Assembly (NCBI GenBank): GCA_903939755.1
Contig: CAJAII010000008.1
Location: 182,797-246,796, forward strand
Length of the DNA: 64,000 nucleotides
Direction of reading: 5' to 3'
Origin: an uncultured Flavobacteriales bacterium
Lineage (GTDB): Bacteria; Bacteroidota; Bacteroidia; Flavobacteriales_D; Crocinitomicaceae
Below the pieces are notes generated by a model. It was not told the origin of the DNA and made no database searches. It worked only from the letters and a program-made list of their open reading frames with translations. Positions 53,462 through 61,316 of this stretch are shown here, in pieces (within the stretch, counting starts at the first letter, position 1; each line of letters begins with the position of its first letter). The position numbers and the translations under genes were made by a program.

Positions 53462-53477
53462 CTGCTTTTCAATAGAC

Positions 53478-53678
53478 TTACTTCGAACATCGTTCCGACT
53501 TCAGAACCAGCATGATTTTCAATTCATGTGCTTCGTCAGTGATATCCTCATTGACATCAACATCCATACGATTCACACTCGAACTCAATTCCGAGCCTGC
53601 TTTAAACCGAATAACATTCCGTTTTACATTCAATAAAAAATCTGAATTGGTACAACCACCATCAATTACATTTCCCAT
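53478..53678 (-). CDS. 66-aa small protein, paralogue of the gene at 53.95 kb
   Basis: ATG 53678 opens MGNVIDGGCTNSDFLLNVKR; the shared core FKAGSELSSSVN followed by MDV is also present in the 76-aa protein at 53954-54184. A frame start 14 codons upstream would break the similarity, so the inner ATG is chosen. Soluble, beta-rich, unknown function. It is the last gene of the minus-strand cluster and ends next to a strong terminator. Confidence 0.7.
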   Translation of the reverse strand: MGNVIDGGCTNSDFLLNVKRNVIRFKAGSELSSSVNRMDVDVNEDITDEAHELKIMLVLKSERCSK

Positions 53679-53739
53679 TTTTCTAAGATTTAAAAAATGC
53701 TCCCGGTTTCCCGAGAGCATTCGAACAGTTTACAATAAA

Positions 53740-53934
53740 TCAATTTTCTTTTGGTTCTTTGAAGAACCGCCATACCCATTTCCAAAACAAGCTCACACTA
53801 AAACTCACGCTGGCACCTATGATGGCCAGAACCACTGTTTTAATAATATCCATGGAATCAATCGTCGCTAAAACTGTCAAAGCAGTTCCCGACAATGTTC
53901 CCCAAGCTGTGGTATGATCGTGCGTGTGTTGCAT
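53740..53934 (-). CDS. Holin-like small membrane protein
   Basis: The 64-residue protein has two possible membrane segments (GTLSGTALTVLATIDSMDII and VVLAIIGASVSFSVSLFW) and a basic, aromatic C-terminus (KWVWRFFKEPKEN). Size and layout resemble class II holins. The island encodes a signal-less amidase at 15.4 kb that would need such a pore, but the two genes are 38 kb apart, so the link is inference. The gene lies between two paralogous small-protein genes. Confidence 0.6.
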   Translation of the reverse strand: MQHTHDHTTAWGTLSGTALTVLATIDSMDIIKTVVLAIIGASVSFSVSLFWKWVWRFFKEPKEN

Positions 53935-53953
53935 GGTGTTCTGTTAATGGATA

Positions 53954-54184
53954 TTAGTTGCTTTTCACAATCGGATCAACTTTCGGACAAGTCTTTGAGC
54001 CTAAGCGAATGCTTATTCCCAAATACTCACTCGTATCAGTCACTTCCTCTTCCAAGCTAACATCCATGATGTTAACACTTGAGCTAAGCTCAGAACCAGC
54101 TTTAAAACGAATATTTTTCTTCGTTTTAACATTCAACAAAAAGTCGTTGTTCGTGCAGCCATTTTCTAAAATTCCAGTATCCAT
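53954..54184 (-). CDS. 76-aa small protein, paralogue of the gene at 53.5 kb
   Basis: MDTGILENGCTNNDFLLNVK, then KNIRFKAGSELSSSVNIMDV and an acidic stretch, ending with SKTCPKVDPIVKSN. The GCTN.DFLLNVK and RFKAGSELSSSVN blocks are shared with the 66-aa protein; the rest diverges. Unknown family; the pairing around a holin-like gene looks like a fixed set. Confidence 0.7.
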   Translation of the reverse strand: MDTGILENGCTNNDFLLNVKTKKNIRFKAGSELSSSVNIMDVSLEEEVTDTSEYLGISIRLGSKTCPKVDPIVKSN

Positions 54185-54666
54185 TTTTTCTGAATTTTAA
54201 AGGTTAAACAATAAGCACTTCGTTTCTTTAAACAAAACTACAAGTACCCTTACTACTAATTTTTCAGGAGATTAAAATCGAAAACCCAAAATCGAATTCT
54301 CTCCCAATTTCCCCTGCGCCTTAAAAGATTCGTCTCTTTTCCCAAGATCCCCCGCACCTCGGGAAAATTACTTGGGACCCACATGGTGAAGAATCGTTGA
54401 AATTTTGAACTGTCTGAGGAGACCCTTTGGGCGACGAGTTTTTAAAATTTCAGATTCAAGCCATTGAAGGGTAAGTGATTTTTCCCAGTGCTAGACCTTT
54501 TTGCTTACTTTTTGGGGCAATGCCAAAAAGTGAGAAGACAATACTCTTTCCAGCGCTAGACCTTCTTTCAATCCCGATCGCAGCATCGGGGTTAGTTTAC
54601 TTTTTGGGGCAACTTAGCACAGCGATCTCACTGACCGCAGGGAAGTAATGCCAAAAAGTTTGAAAG
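54185..54666. other. Intergenic region with stem-forming repeats, no gene
   Basis: It holds two related units beginning CAG(T/C)GCTAGACCTT (54488 and 54551) and two ACTTTTTGGGGCAA elements, each able to pair with a CCAAAAAGT behind it (54507-54531 and 54600-54659). The second resembles 44643-44703. These are dispersed-repeat sequences that would form long stems in RNA. No reading frame is convincing. Confidence 0.6.
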
Positions 54667-54906
54667 TCATTCCCCTTCTTCAACCGTCGCTTGACTAATT
54701 GCCGTAAGCACCGAGCCACCAACGATGAGGTAACCCCCAATCGTTGTAAGTAGTGCCGGAAGCGCAACCGGTGCCATCACAATGGATGTTCCAATTGCCG
54801 CTACAATCAATCCAAGCGCGCGTAATTTTTTGAAGAAAGGTGGTGTTTCTTGTTGGATGCGTTCCCCCACAGAAGAAAGATCATCCCATCGTTTTTGTCG
54901 TCCCAT
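54667..54906 (-). CDS. 79-aa small membrane protein
   Basis: MGRQKRWDDLSSVGERIQQE precedes two hydrophobic helices (ALGLIVAAIGTSIVMAPVAL, LLTTIGGYLIVGGSVLTAI). It starts 12 bp behind the 249-aa gene. The pair is a recurring set in Bacteroidota genomes as far as I recall, but its function is not known to me. A membrane anchor or pore is possible. Confidence 0.65.
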   Translation of the reverse strand: MGRQKRWDDLSSVGERIQQETPPFFKKLRALGLIVAAIGTSIVMAPVALPALLTTIGGYLIVGGSVLTAISQATVEEGE

Positions 54907-54918
54907 TTTCTAAAATGA

Positions 54919-55668
54919 TTACGCTACATCCACGATGGCAAGGGCGTTGTATGATCCGTTATTCATCGAATACTGAACGCCATTCACTTCTTGGAAAAAT
55001 TCCACCATCAATAAAAACACATCGGTTCCCGTTCCTGTTGGTGCAGTACCTGCCGCTAACAACAAGTCCGTTTGCGTTGCATCGATCACTAGGTTTTCCG
55101 TGTTCGTCAATTCCACGCTGTACATGTCCGTTGCAAAATCAACTTTTGCCCAGGCACCCGAGAAAGCCATGTGCGTTGCTCCCGAAGGAAAAGCCACATG
55201 TAGATTCGGAATAAGCCCTTGAATTGAGATTTCACCCGCACCTGTATTCACAGAATACGGTCGGTATAACACAGCTCCCAAAATTGCTCGGTTGTTAAAG
55301 TTGAAACCTTTCAACAAATCCTTTGCAGCAGGATCTGCAATCGCAACCGCCACATTTCGTTCACCACGAGCACTCGTCGTGTCAAGCGCACGAATGTCTG
55401 ACATCAACTTCGTTAAACGAGAAGTCACCCTGCCATCAGAAGAACGCATCATCAACGTTCGAAAAGCATCACGCACCAGTTTCCCGGATTTCGCAGCACT
55501 TCCAAACTCTGCTCCATTTTCGCGTGTACGCTCAAACGCAGGATCGTTTTTAATTCGTTCAGCATCAACACCACCTTTTTCGCGCGCCAAGTGACCGTCT
55601 TTTGTTTTGTAGAAAGACAAATCTCCGATTGTGCCTTTCAACTTAATAATGCCAATTTGCTTTGCCAT
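54919..55668 (-). CDS. 249-aa conserved protein of the small-protein cluster
   Basis: It begins MAKQIGIIKLKGTIGDLSFY with KTKDGHLAREKGGVDAERIK following; the middle is helical and basic, and the end is beta-rich with SMNNGSYNALAIVDVA. The N-terminal KGTIGDLSFYK pattern recurs in Bacteroidota proteins of unknown role. It is the first gene of the minus-strand cluster of five genes. A structural or DNA-binding role is possible; I do not assign one. Confidence 0.65.
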   Translation of the reverse strand: MAKQIGIIKLKGTIGDLSFYKTKDGHLAREKGGVDAERIKNDPAFERTRENGAEFGSAAKSGKLVRDAFRTLMMRSSDGRVTSRLTKLMSDIRALDTTSARGERNVAVAIADPAAKDLLKGFNFNNRAILGAVLYRPYSVNTGAGEISIQGLIPNLHVAFPSGATHMAFSGAWAKVDFATDMYSVELTNTENLVIDATQTDLLLAAGTAPTGTGTDVFLLMVEFFQEVNGVQYSMNNGSYNALAIVDVA

Positions 55669-55858
55669 TTTTAAAGTGTATTTTGATTAATAATTCAAAG
55701 TTGAGACCCTCTCAACCGCTATCTTTTTTACCTCGCGAGTTCAATCAGATAAATCAAAAGTACAGCAGTCAAAACACGTCATCACTATAGGCGTGTCCGC
55801 GTGGAAAGAAACGTGCACAATTGTCCGAATAGTCGGTATTAGACTTGAAAAAATGAGA

Positions 55859-57406
55859 TTAGATTTTCGCTACCGGATCGTTTTCCAATCCTTTTTGAAC
55901 GAGTTTTGAAATGAATTCTGCAAACGGAACGATATTCTGTTCAACACTTGCACCTTCAAGCGCTTGCATATATTCATCTCGGTATTCAACAGGAATGACT
56001 GTCCACGGATAGCCTCCAGAACAAAGCATCGCATTCAAAATGAATCGACCGATACGTCCATTTCCATCCATATAGGGATGAATGTAAACGAAAAAGAAAT
56101 GACCTAAAACAGCACGTACCCCAGCATGCGTTTCTTGTGAAAGCAATTCAAATAAGATGGGCATGGTATCTCGAACAGCATCTTTATTCAAAGGCGTGTG
56201 TTTAGATTGACCAATATACACTTGATTAACCCGATAACCTGCCAAGTCTGATGGCTTCAATATACCTGCTGTAACACTGGGAGCAAACAATTCCCGATAC
56301 CAATCACCGTGATGATCGTTTAATACTTTACCTGCATTTTCACCTTTCAAGATAAGCTCAACACTTTTTTTCACTTCTTGAAATGCTTGATAATAACCAC
56401 GAGCTGCCATCGCATCGCGTTGTTGCTTTTCGTATGAACTGCTTTTCGCATCCCATTTACCACTTCGCACAAGTTCAATCAATTCAGGAGTTACTTGATA
56501 ACGTTCAATGGATAAAGAATGATAGGCATCTGTGGTGTAAAGATCTTCTATTTGTTGAAGGTAGCGACTATGGTCGGTTGGAATTCCGGGTTCTTTAGGG
56601 AATAATTCTATAATTGCTGGTCGCATAGCGTTCCACATCAATTGAATGCGGTGAACATACGGAGATACAATACGATGAGCTAAAAGTTGAGGTGTTTCCT
56701 GTTCAAATGGATCCGATTCTCGAATGCTATAGCCTGCCGAAGTCATGGTTTTCAATATCGCATCGGCTTCTTTATCACGTTTCACATTTCGAAATGCACC
56801 AACCAATCTTCCTGCAATAATAGAATGACCACCATCCAACAAGATACGAAGCAATTCCGACACATCAGAAATCATCAGAAGAGCCGTGCGCATTTCCGTT
56901 GGTCGTTGCACATAAACCGAAGGACTGCAATGAACCAATGCGTAATGAAAGTCAATCAATCGCAAACCTTGATACGTGTCCAATGGAAGTTCGGAAGCCT
57001 TTGCAGAATGCATCACAAATAAAGAAGTACCATAAGGTAGAGTAACCAACCCATTTACCTCCTCCGAACAGCGAATGATTAATTGATGCGGAATCGTTTC
57101 ATTCCCCACATGAATGGATAAAGATTGTTCTACAGAAAGGCAATAATTTTCACCAAAACGATGCGACAAGTATTGAGCAGTAAATCCCCAGAACGAAGTG
57201 AACCACGCTGTACTATCACCCTTCTTTCGATCATTCGGAGTTGCGATGTACCAACCTCGAAGCACCTCTTCCAGAAAATTATGCTTCATTAAAATTTCGC
57301 GATCGATACGAGAAAAATCAGCATGCCGAAAAGCAAGAACTCCTTTATCTTGTAAAGACTTCAAGTGTTCCAGTGCATTTGCTAATTTCTCTTGCGGTGT
57401 TGCCAT
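55859..57406 (-). CDS. Fic-family protein with AbiEi-like N-terminal region
   Basis: The 515-residue protein has an N-terminal winged-helix/AbiEi-like part (LQDKGVLAFRHADFSRIDRE, VEQSLSIHVGNETIPHQLII, about 1-220) and a C-terminal Fic domain with the catalytic HPYMDGNGRIGR (about 440-451). Fic enzymes transfer AMP or other nucleotide parts to protein hydroxyls. The inhibitory (S/T)xxxE(G/N) motif is not obvious. The AbiEi-like part suggests self-contained repression, and three 24-bp repeats at 57441-57512 lie just before the start, a likely operator. It might work as a one-gene toxin-antitoxin unit. Confidence 0.82.
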   Translation of the reverse strand: MATPQEKLANALEHLKSLQDKGVLAFRHADFSRIDREILMKHNFLEEVLRGWYIATPNDRKKGDSTAWFTSFWGFTAQYLSHRFGENYCLSVEQSLSIHVGNETIPHQLIIRCSEEVNGLVTLPYGTSLFVMHSAKASELPLDTYQGLRLIDFHYALVHCSPSVYVQRPTEMRTALLMISDVSELLRILLDGGHSIIAGRLVGAFRNVKRDKEADAILKTMTSAGYSIRESDPFEQETPQLLAHRIVSPYVHRIQLMWNAMRPAIIELFPKEPGIPTDHSRYLQQIEDLYTTDAYHSLSIERYQVTPELIELVRSGKWDAKSSSYEKQQRDAMAARGYYQAFQEVKKSVELILKGENAGKVLNDHHGDWYRELFAPSVTAGILKPSDLAGYRVNQVYIGQSKHTPLNKDAVRDTMPILFELLSQETHAGVRAVLGHFFFVYIHPYMDGNGRIGRFILNAMLCSGGYPWTVIPVEYRDEYMQALEGASVEQNIVPFAEFISKLVQKGLENDPVAKI

Positions 57407-57440
57407 TCGTTTTTTTTACGCAGTATTTCTATAAGTTAAC

Positions 57441-57512
57441 GTTGTACGTAAATTATATTTTAGTGTTGCACCTATATTATATTTTAGTGTTGTACGTAAA
57501 TTATATTTTAAT
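57441..57512. repeat. Three 24-bp tandem repeats upstream of the fic gene
   Basis: Units at 57441-57464, 57465-57488 and 57489-57512 share GTTG(T/C)AC(G/C)TA followed by (A/T)ATTATATTTTA. They end 35 bp from the fic start codon and are probably an operator or UP-like promoter region. Confidence 0.85.
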
Positions 57513-57632
57513 GCAAATATAAACATAATCCCCTCAAATCGTTAATAATAATGGAATGGATTTTTAAGCGTTTTAAATTAAACTAGATATATTAAAAAGT
57601 ATATTTAATTATGCTAATTGATTAATATGTCA

Positions 57633-57657
57633 TACATTTGAATATTAAATTATTCAA
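57633..57657 (+). promoter_or_regulatory. hipBA promoter/operator
   Basis: TACATTTG at 57633-57640 is a TAnnTTTG -7 box and overlaps the perfect inverted repeat TTGAATA-TTAAAT-TATTCAA (57638-57657). A repressor bound here would block transcription, as expected for HipB autoregulation. Confidence 0.65.
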
Positions 57658-57658
57658 T

Positions 57659-57928
57659 ATGTTCACTGGGAATCTCAAAATAAAAGACGTTAAATCAGAA
57701 ATTGGACTGTTGGTGAAGTCTTATCGCAAACAGCAAAAGCTTTCGCAACAGGACTTGGCAGAACAACTCGAACTTTCCAGAATTACGATTCAGAATTTGG
57801 AATCAGGAAAGAACTTCACCATCGATACCTTACTCAAGGTTTTTAACCACTTTGATGTGTTGGTTGGGTTTAATCAATTTTTGATGGATAAACGCAATGA
57901 AAACGAACAAATGACTTCTTTATATTAG
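57659..57928 (+). CDS. hipB: HipB-like XRE-family antitoxin/repressor
   Basis: The 89-residue protein has a Cro/C1 helix-turn-helix: VKSYRKQQKLSQQDLAEQLE and LSRITIQNLESGKNFTIDTL. It starts at ATG 57659, directly after an inverted repeat, and is separated by four bases from hipA. It should repress its own operon and neutralise the HipA kinase. A TTG-started longer form would run through the operator and is unlikely. Confidence 0.88.
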   Translation: MFTGNLKIKDVKSEIGLLVKSYRKQQKLSQQDLAEQLELSRITIQNLESGKNFTIDTLLKVFNHFDVLVGFNQFLMDKRNENEQMTSLY

Positions 57929-57932
57929 TGCA

Positions 57933-59204
57933 ATGGCAAAAAATGACATCATAACAGTATTTTGCTTCGGTCAAGAAATTGGGAGGTTGGGATTTGATGA
58001 AAATCAACAGAAATCATCTTTTCAATACAACCCTGAATTTCTTCAAAGTGATCGTTTTCACAACTTATTTCCTTCAACAGGCATCTTGAAACGAACGCCA
58101 CAAGTTCAGGTATTTAGCCAATATAATTCTGAAACATTCCGAGGGCTTCCTCCCATGATTGCTGATTCATTGCCCGATGTATTTGGAAATATTATTTTCA
58201 AAAAGTGGATGGAATCCGGTAGCAAGGAATTCAATCAAATTTCTGTCATTGAGCAATTAGCCTATGTAGCAGACCGTGGAATGGGTGCTTTGGAATATCG
58301 TCCAAGCAAGGAACTTCCTCAATCAACGTCAATTGACCTCACAGAAATTATTGCTGTTTTGAAAGAAGTGTTGCAAGCAAAAGATGAACAGCATGAATCA
58401 ACACTTAATAATGAGGCTTTGTTGAACATTTTCAAAATTGGTTCGTCAGCAGGAGGCGCCAGACCTAAAATTCTCATTTCAGAACATAAAACCTCAGGTG
58501 AAATTATTCCTGGTGATTTGAATCACTCTTCCGAATACAACCACTATTTAATCAAACTGCATTTGGATGATGAATTGGGGTATAGTCGGGAAGTAATTGA
58601 ATACTGTTATTGCCTAACGGCTACTCATCTTGGAATCTCCATGATGCCTTCTAAATTGATTGAGAAAAAACATTTTGCTACGCTTCGTTTCGATCGTCAA
58701 AATGGTCAAAAGAAACATGTTTTGACTGCAACCGGATTAACTGGTTGGGATTTTCAAAGCCCAAAGGATTCCAGCTACGAGAATCTATTCGAACTAGCGT
58801 TGTTTCTAAAAGTTCCTCATCGCGACATCGAAGAACTATTTAAACGCATGGTTTTTAATGTTGTCTTTTTTAATTCGGACGATCATTTGAAAAATCACTC
58901 ATTCATTTATGATGAAGAACAGGACAAATGGCATATTTCACCGGCTTACGACATCACATATTCCTTGAATCCTTTGTTGAACTACACGAGAACCAGCAGA
59001 GCTTTGTCTATTAACGGTAAACGCATTGATATTACGTTAGCAGATGTACTCACCATTGCCGATACATACACCATTAAAAACGCGAAAAAAGTAGTTCAAG
59101 AAATTCAAGATGCTATAGCGTATTGGAAAGACCAAGCGAATGAATTGAATTTACCTGCGAATATTGTACAAAGTATTTGTAGAGATTTCATCCATTTACT
59201 CTAG
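57933..59204 (+). CDS. hipA: HipA-like serine/threonine kinase toxin
   Basis: The 423-residue protein has the HipA layout: an N-terminal couple_HipA domain (IGRLGFDENQQKSSFQYNPE, PLPGDLG-like loops replaced by GLPPMIADSLPDVFGN), a Gly-rich loop SSAGGARPKI (ATP-binding and autophosphorylation region), and the kinase core FNSDDHLKNHSF and ISPAYDITYS with the catalytic and Mg-binding Asp/Asn residues. HipA kinases phosphorylate aminoacyl-tRNA synthetases and induce persistence. It is full length and forms an operon with hipB. Confidence 0.92.
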   Translation: MAKNDIITVFCFGQEIGRLGFDENQQKSSFQYNPEFLQSDRFHNLFPSTGILKRTPQVQVFSQYNSETFRGLPPMIADSLPDVFGNIIFKKWMESGSKEFNQISVIEQLAYVADRGMGALEYRPSKELPQSTSIDLTEIIAVLKEVLQAKDEQHESTLNNEALLNIFKIGSSAGGARPKILISEHKTSGEIIPGDLNHSSEYNHYLIKLHLDDELGYSREVIEYCYCLTATHLGISMMPSKLIEKKHFATLRFDRQNGQKKHVLTATGLTGWDFQSPKDSSYENLFELALFLKVPHRDIEELFKRMVFNVVFFNSDDHLKNHSFIYDEEQDKWHISPAYDITYSLNPLLNYTRTSRALSINGKRIDITLADVLTIADTYTIKNAKKVVQEIQDAIAYWKDQANELNLPANIVQSICRDFIHLL

Positions 59205-59346
59205 CCATTTTTCTTTGAAGTCGTTAATAATTAAGTGGAATACTCAATTCCATTCAATACAAAATATAACCTCTAAAAACTAACTTTGCATTCAAGCACT
59301 GGAAAGATACTCCCTAGATAGTGTATGGATAAAGCATAGATAGAGT

Positions 59347-59547
59347 ATGAAAATACCCAAACGAGTATGTGTCTATCCAAAAGATGTACAGCGAATAACG
59401 GGAAGAAGTGAGAAATATGCCAGGCGATTGCTCCATACGATCAGGCAAAACCTAAACAAGCAATCCCATCAATTCATCACCATTGAAGAATTCGCACAAC
59501 ACGTTGGAATAGACATTGAAACAGTCAAGCAATTTATTATTGATTAG
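59347..59547 (+). CDS. 66-aa helix-turn-helix-like protein near the right end
   Basis: MKIPKRVCVYPKDVQRITGR and YARRLLHTIRQNLNK, then FAQHVGIDIETVKQFIID look like a small DNA-binding protein (MerR/Xis-type layout). Similar short proteins are common in Bacteroidota islands. It is the last gene before the right attachment site. Candidates are a directionality factor or a regulator; neither is proven. Confidence 0.6.
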   Translation: MKIPKRVCVYPKDVQRITGRSEKYARRLLHTIRQNLNKQSHQFITIEEFAQHVGIDIETVKQFIID

Positions 59548-59687
59548 GAAATCCCTAACCCTTCAAAACTCAACTAAATACGAACTAAAATGATACATTT
59601 TGAGCGTAAATGAATTTACTAAGTAATAAATGTATATATTTGCACCACAGAGTTCTTTCAAATTAGCGCAAAAAAGTTTAATAGTTC

Positions 59688-59705
59688 GGTTACTAAATCG
59701 GTCAC
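59688..59705. promoter_or_regulatory. Candidate integrase arm sites at the right end
   Basis: GGTTAC-TAAATC-GGTCAC resembles the TAATCGGTTACC context of the left-end heptamers (10971-10981). Sites of the same type at both ends support one integrase acting on both junctions. Confidence 0.5.
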
Positions 59706-59771
59706 TTTTTGAAACTTAAAGAATATATAACTTATTGAATAACAGGCGTATTAAGGTGTAAAACGGAAATG

Positions 59772-59786
59772 CCGTCCAGACCGCTT
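59772..59786 (+). repeat. Attachment core between the two islands
   Basis: CCGTCCAGACCGCTT is identical to the tRNA-Asp 3' end at 10835-10849 but without the rest of the tRNA. It is the right end of the 49-kb island and at the same time the left core of the next element. Confidence 0.9.
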
Positions 59787-59817
59787 AAACACTTGAAAAA
59801 CAGTGAATTAAGACGAA

Positions 59818-59842
59818 AGCCTCACGAAAGTGGGGCTTTTTT
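59818..59842 (+). terminator. Terminator behind the attachment core
   Basis: AGCCTCAC-GAAA-GTGGGGCT forms an eight-pair stem with a GNRA loop and is followed by seven T. This is the second island's equivalent of the tRNA-Asp terminator at 10883. Confidence 0.9.
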
Positions 59843-59897
59843 TATGCTTTTTGTTTTCATTTTCTCCACTTTTCCCCTATCTGCAAGTGGCTTAATC

Positions 59898-59930
59898 AGT
59901 GGACTAAAATTATCCACTAAAAAAGTCCAC
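59898..59930. promoter_or_regulatory. AGTGGA-type sites in front of the second integrase
   Basis: AGTGGACT (59898-59905), TCCACT (59913-59918) and AGTCCAC (59924-59930) form inverted sites, with a further AGTGG at 59886. They occupy the same place as the GGTAACC heptamers of the first island but differ in sequence. Confidence 0.55.
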
Positions 59931-60017
59931 CGATTTGATTCTAATTCACTGATTTGCAGTATTTAGCATTTGATTAGTTTAACGTGTTGCGGTAACTTTG
60001 TAATATCATTATCGCCC

Positions 60018-61232
60018 ATGAAAAGAGCAACATTCAACATCCTTTTTTATGTAAAAAGGACCAAACTATTAAAAAACGGAGATGCACCCGTTTATTTGCG
60101 CATCACCTTAAATGGTGATACAGCTGAAATATCTTTAAAAAGATGCATTAAACCCACACTCTGGGATACAACCCGAAACAAAGCCAAGGGCACAAGTCCT
60201 GAAGCAGCAGAACTCAACGATTACATCACAAGTGTGCGTGGTCAGTTATTCATGCACCAAAGAGAGTTACAGGAAGCAGGGAAACAAATAACTGCCAAAG
60301 TCCTACTCAATACATTTTTAGGTGTAGGAGAAAAGCAATGGAGTTTAGTAGAGTTGTTTCAAGAACACAACGATAATCTCAAACAATTAATTGGTAATGG
60401 ATTTTCTCCACTCACATTACAGCGTTATGATGCTGCACTAAAGCATATCCGTAACTATTGCACCGTTCAGTACAACAATGAAAAACTACCTTTAACAGAG
60501 GTTAACAATAAGTTTATCACTGGTTTTGACTTCTACCTTAAAACCGTTGCAAAATGCCAGCACAACAGTTCTATGAAGCACATCAAGGCAATGAAGAAAA
60601 TTATTCGCATTGCTATAGCAAGTGATTACATCCGCAAAGATCCATTTGTCAATTATCGCATTACACAAAAGAATGTGGAGCGTGAATATTTAACACAAGC
60701 GGAAATTGATGCAATAATAAATAAAGAGATAACTATTCAACGCCTGGATGTGATACGTGATTTATTCATTTTTGAATGTTACACAGGTTTTGCTTACAAA
60801 GATTTGGCTGCATTAAGAAAAGAGAATATTGAAATTGGCATTGACGGACATAGATGGATTGTAATTCGTAGAGGCAAAACAGGTGTAACTTGTCGCATAC
60901 CCTTGTTTCCTGTTTCTGAAAATATCATTAAAAAATATGCTGCACATGCAGAGGTTATTATCAGTGGCAAATTACTCCCAGTTCCCTCGAATCAAAAAAT
61001 GAATGCATACCTAAAAGAAGTTGCGGCCATTTGTGGAATAGACAAAGATTTACACACACACTTGGCACGTCATACGTATGCAACTACAGTCACATTATCC
61101 AATGGTATTCCTATGGAAACCGTCAGCAAATTACTTGGCCATTCAAAACTTCAAACAACTCAAATCTATGCTAAGGTTGTAAATCAGAAGGTTGAAGATG
61201 ATATTGAAATGTTGAGAGCAAAATTGGGATGA
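60018..61232 (+). CDS. Tyrosine recombinase (integrase) of the second island
   Basis: The 404-residue protein is of the same family as the integrase at 11.1 kb: arm-binding start FNILFYVKRTKLLKNGDAPV, core-binding domain, and catalytic HLAR (His348, Arg351), LGH (His375), Tyr384 in TQIYAKV. The first arginine position reads YTGFAYKD, so arginine is missing here too. Long stretches such as SNQKMNAYLKE and ATTVTLSNG are shared with the first integrase, in line with both using the same tRNA-Asp core. ATG 60018 gives the family start. Confidence 0.93.
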   Translation: MKRATFNILFYVKRTKLLKNGDAPVYLRITLNGDTAEISLKRCIKPTLWDTTRNKAKGTSPEAAELNDYITSVRGQLFMHQRELQEAGKQITAKVLLNTFLGVGEKQWSLVELFQEHNDNLKQLIGNGFSPLTLQRYDAALKHIRNYCTVQYNNEKLPLTEVNNKFITGFDFYLKTVAKCQHNSSMKHIKAMKKIIRIAIASDYIRKDPFVNYRITQKNVEREYLTQAEIDAIINKEITIQRLDVIRDLFIFECYTGFAYKDLAALRKENIEIGIDGHRWIVIRRGKTGVTCRIPLFPVSENIIKKYAAHAEVIISGKLLPVPSNQKMNAYLKEVAAICGIDKDLHTHLARHTYATTVTLSNGIPMETVSKLLGHSKLQTTQIYAKVVNQKVEDDIEMLRAKLG

Positions 61233-61316
61233 TTTGATTATTTCATGTATTGCTTGGTTTTCATCATTTTAACTTCAAAAATTATTAGGTAGTTTTGTTA
61301 TATAAAATTACTGCAT

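Larger units (their letters stand above)
10835..59786. mobile_element. Integrated genomic island (~49 kb) in tRNA-Asp
   Basis: The boundaries are two copies of CCGTCCAGACCGCTT, at the 3' end of tRNA-Asp and at 59,772. Just inside the left copy are heptamer arrays and a tyrosine recombinase reading away from the tRNA, followed by RteC-like, helix-turn-helix and DnaD/DnaC-like genes. Cargo includes a peptide-modification operon, signalling genes, T9SS proteins, defence-like cassettes, Fic and HipBA. No relaxase, coupling protein or Tra genes are recognisable, so it is either mobilised by other elements or spread as a non-conjugative integrative element. Confidence 0.88.
59548..60017. other. Island junction region
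   Basis: No gene is seen in these 470 bp. It holds GGTTAC/GGTCAC sites, the attachment core, a terminator and AGTGGA-type sites in front of the second integrase gene. A TTG or upstream ATG frame through it has no protein character. Confidence 0.7.

Noticed and set aside
59769..59966. 65-codon ORF across the attachment core
   Set aside because: It includes the tRNA end and terminator, and the protein has no features; it is junction sequence.
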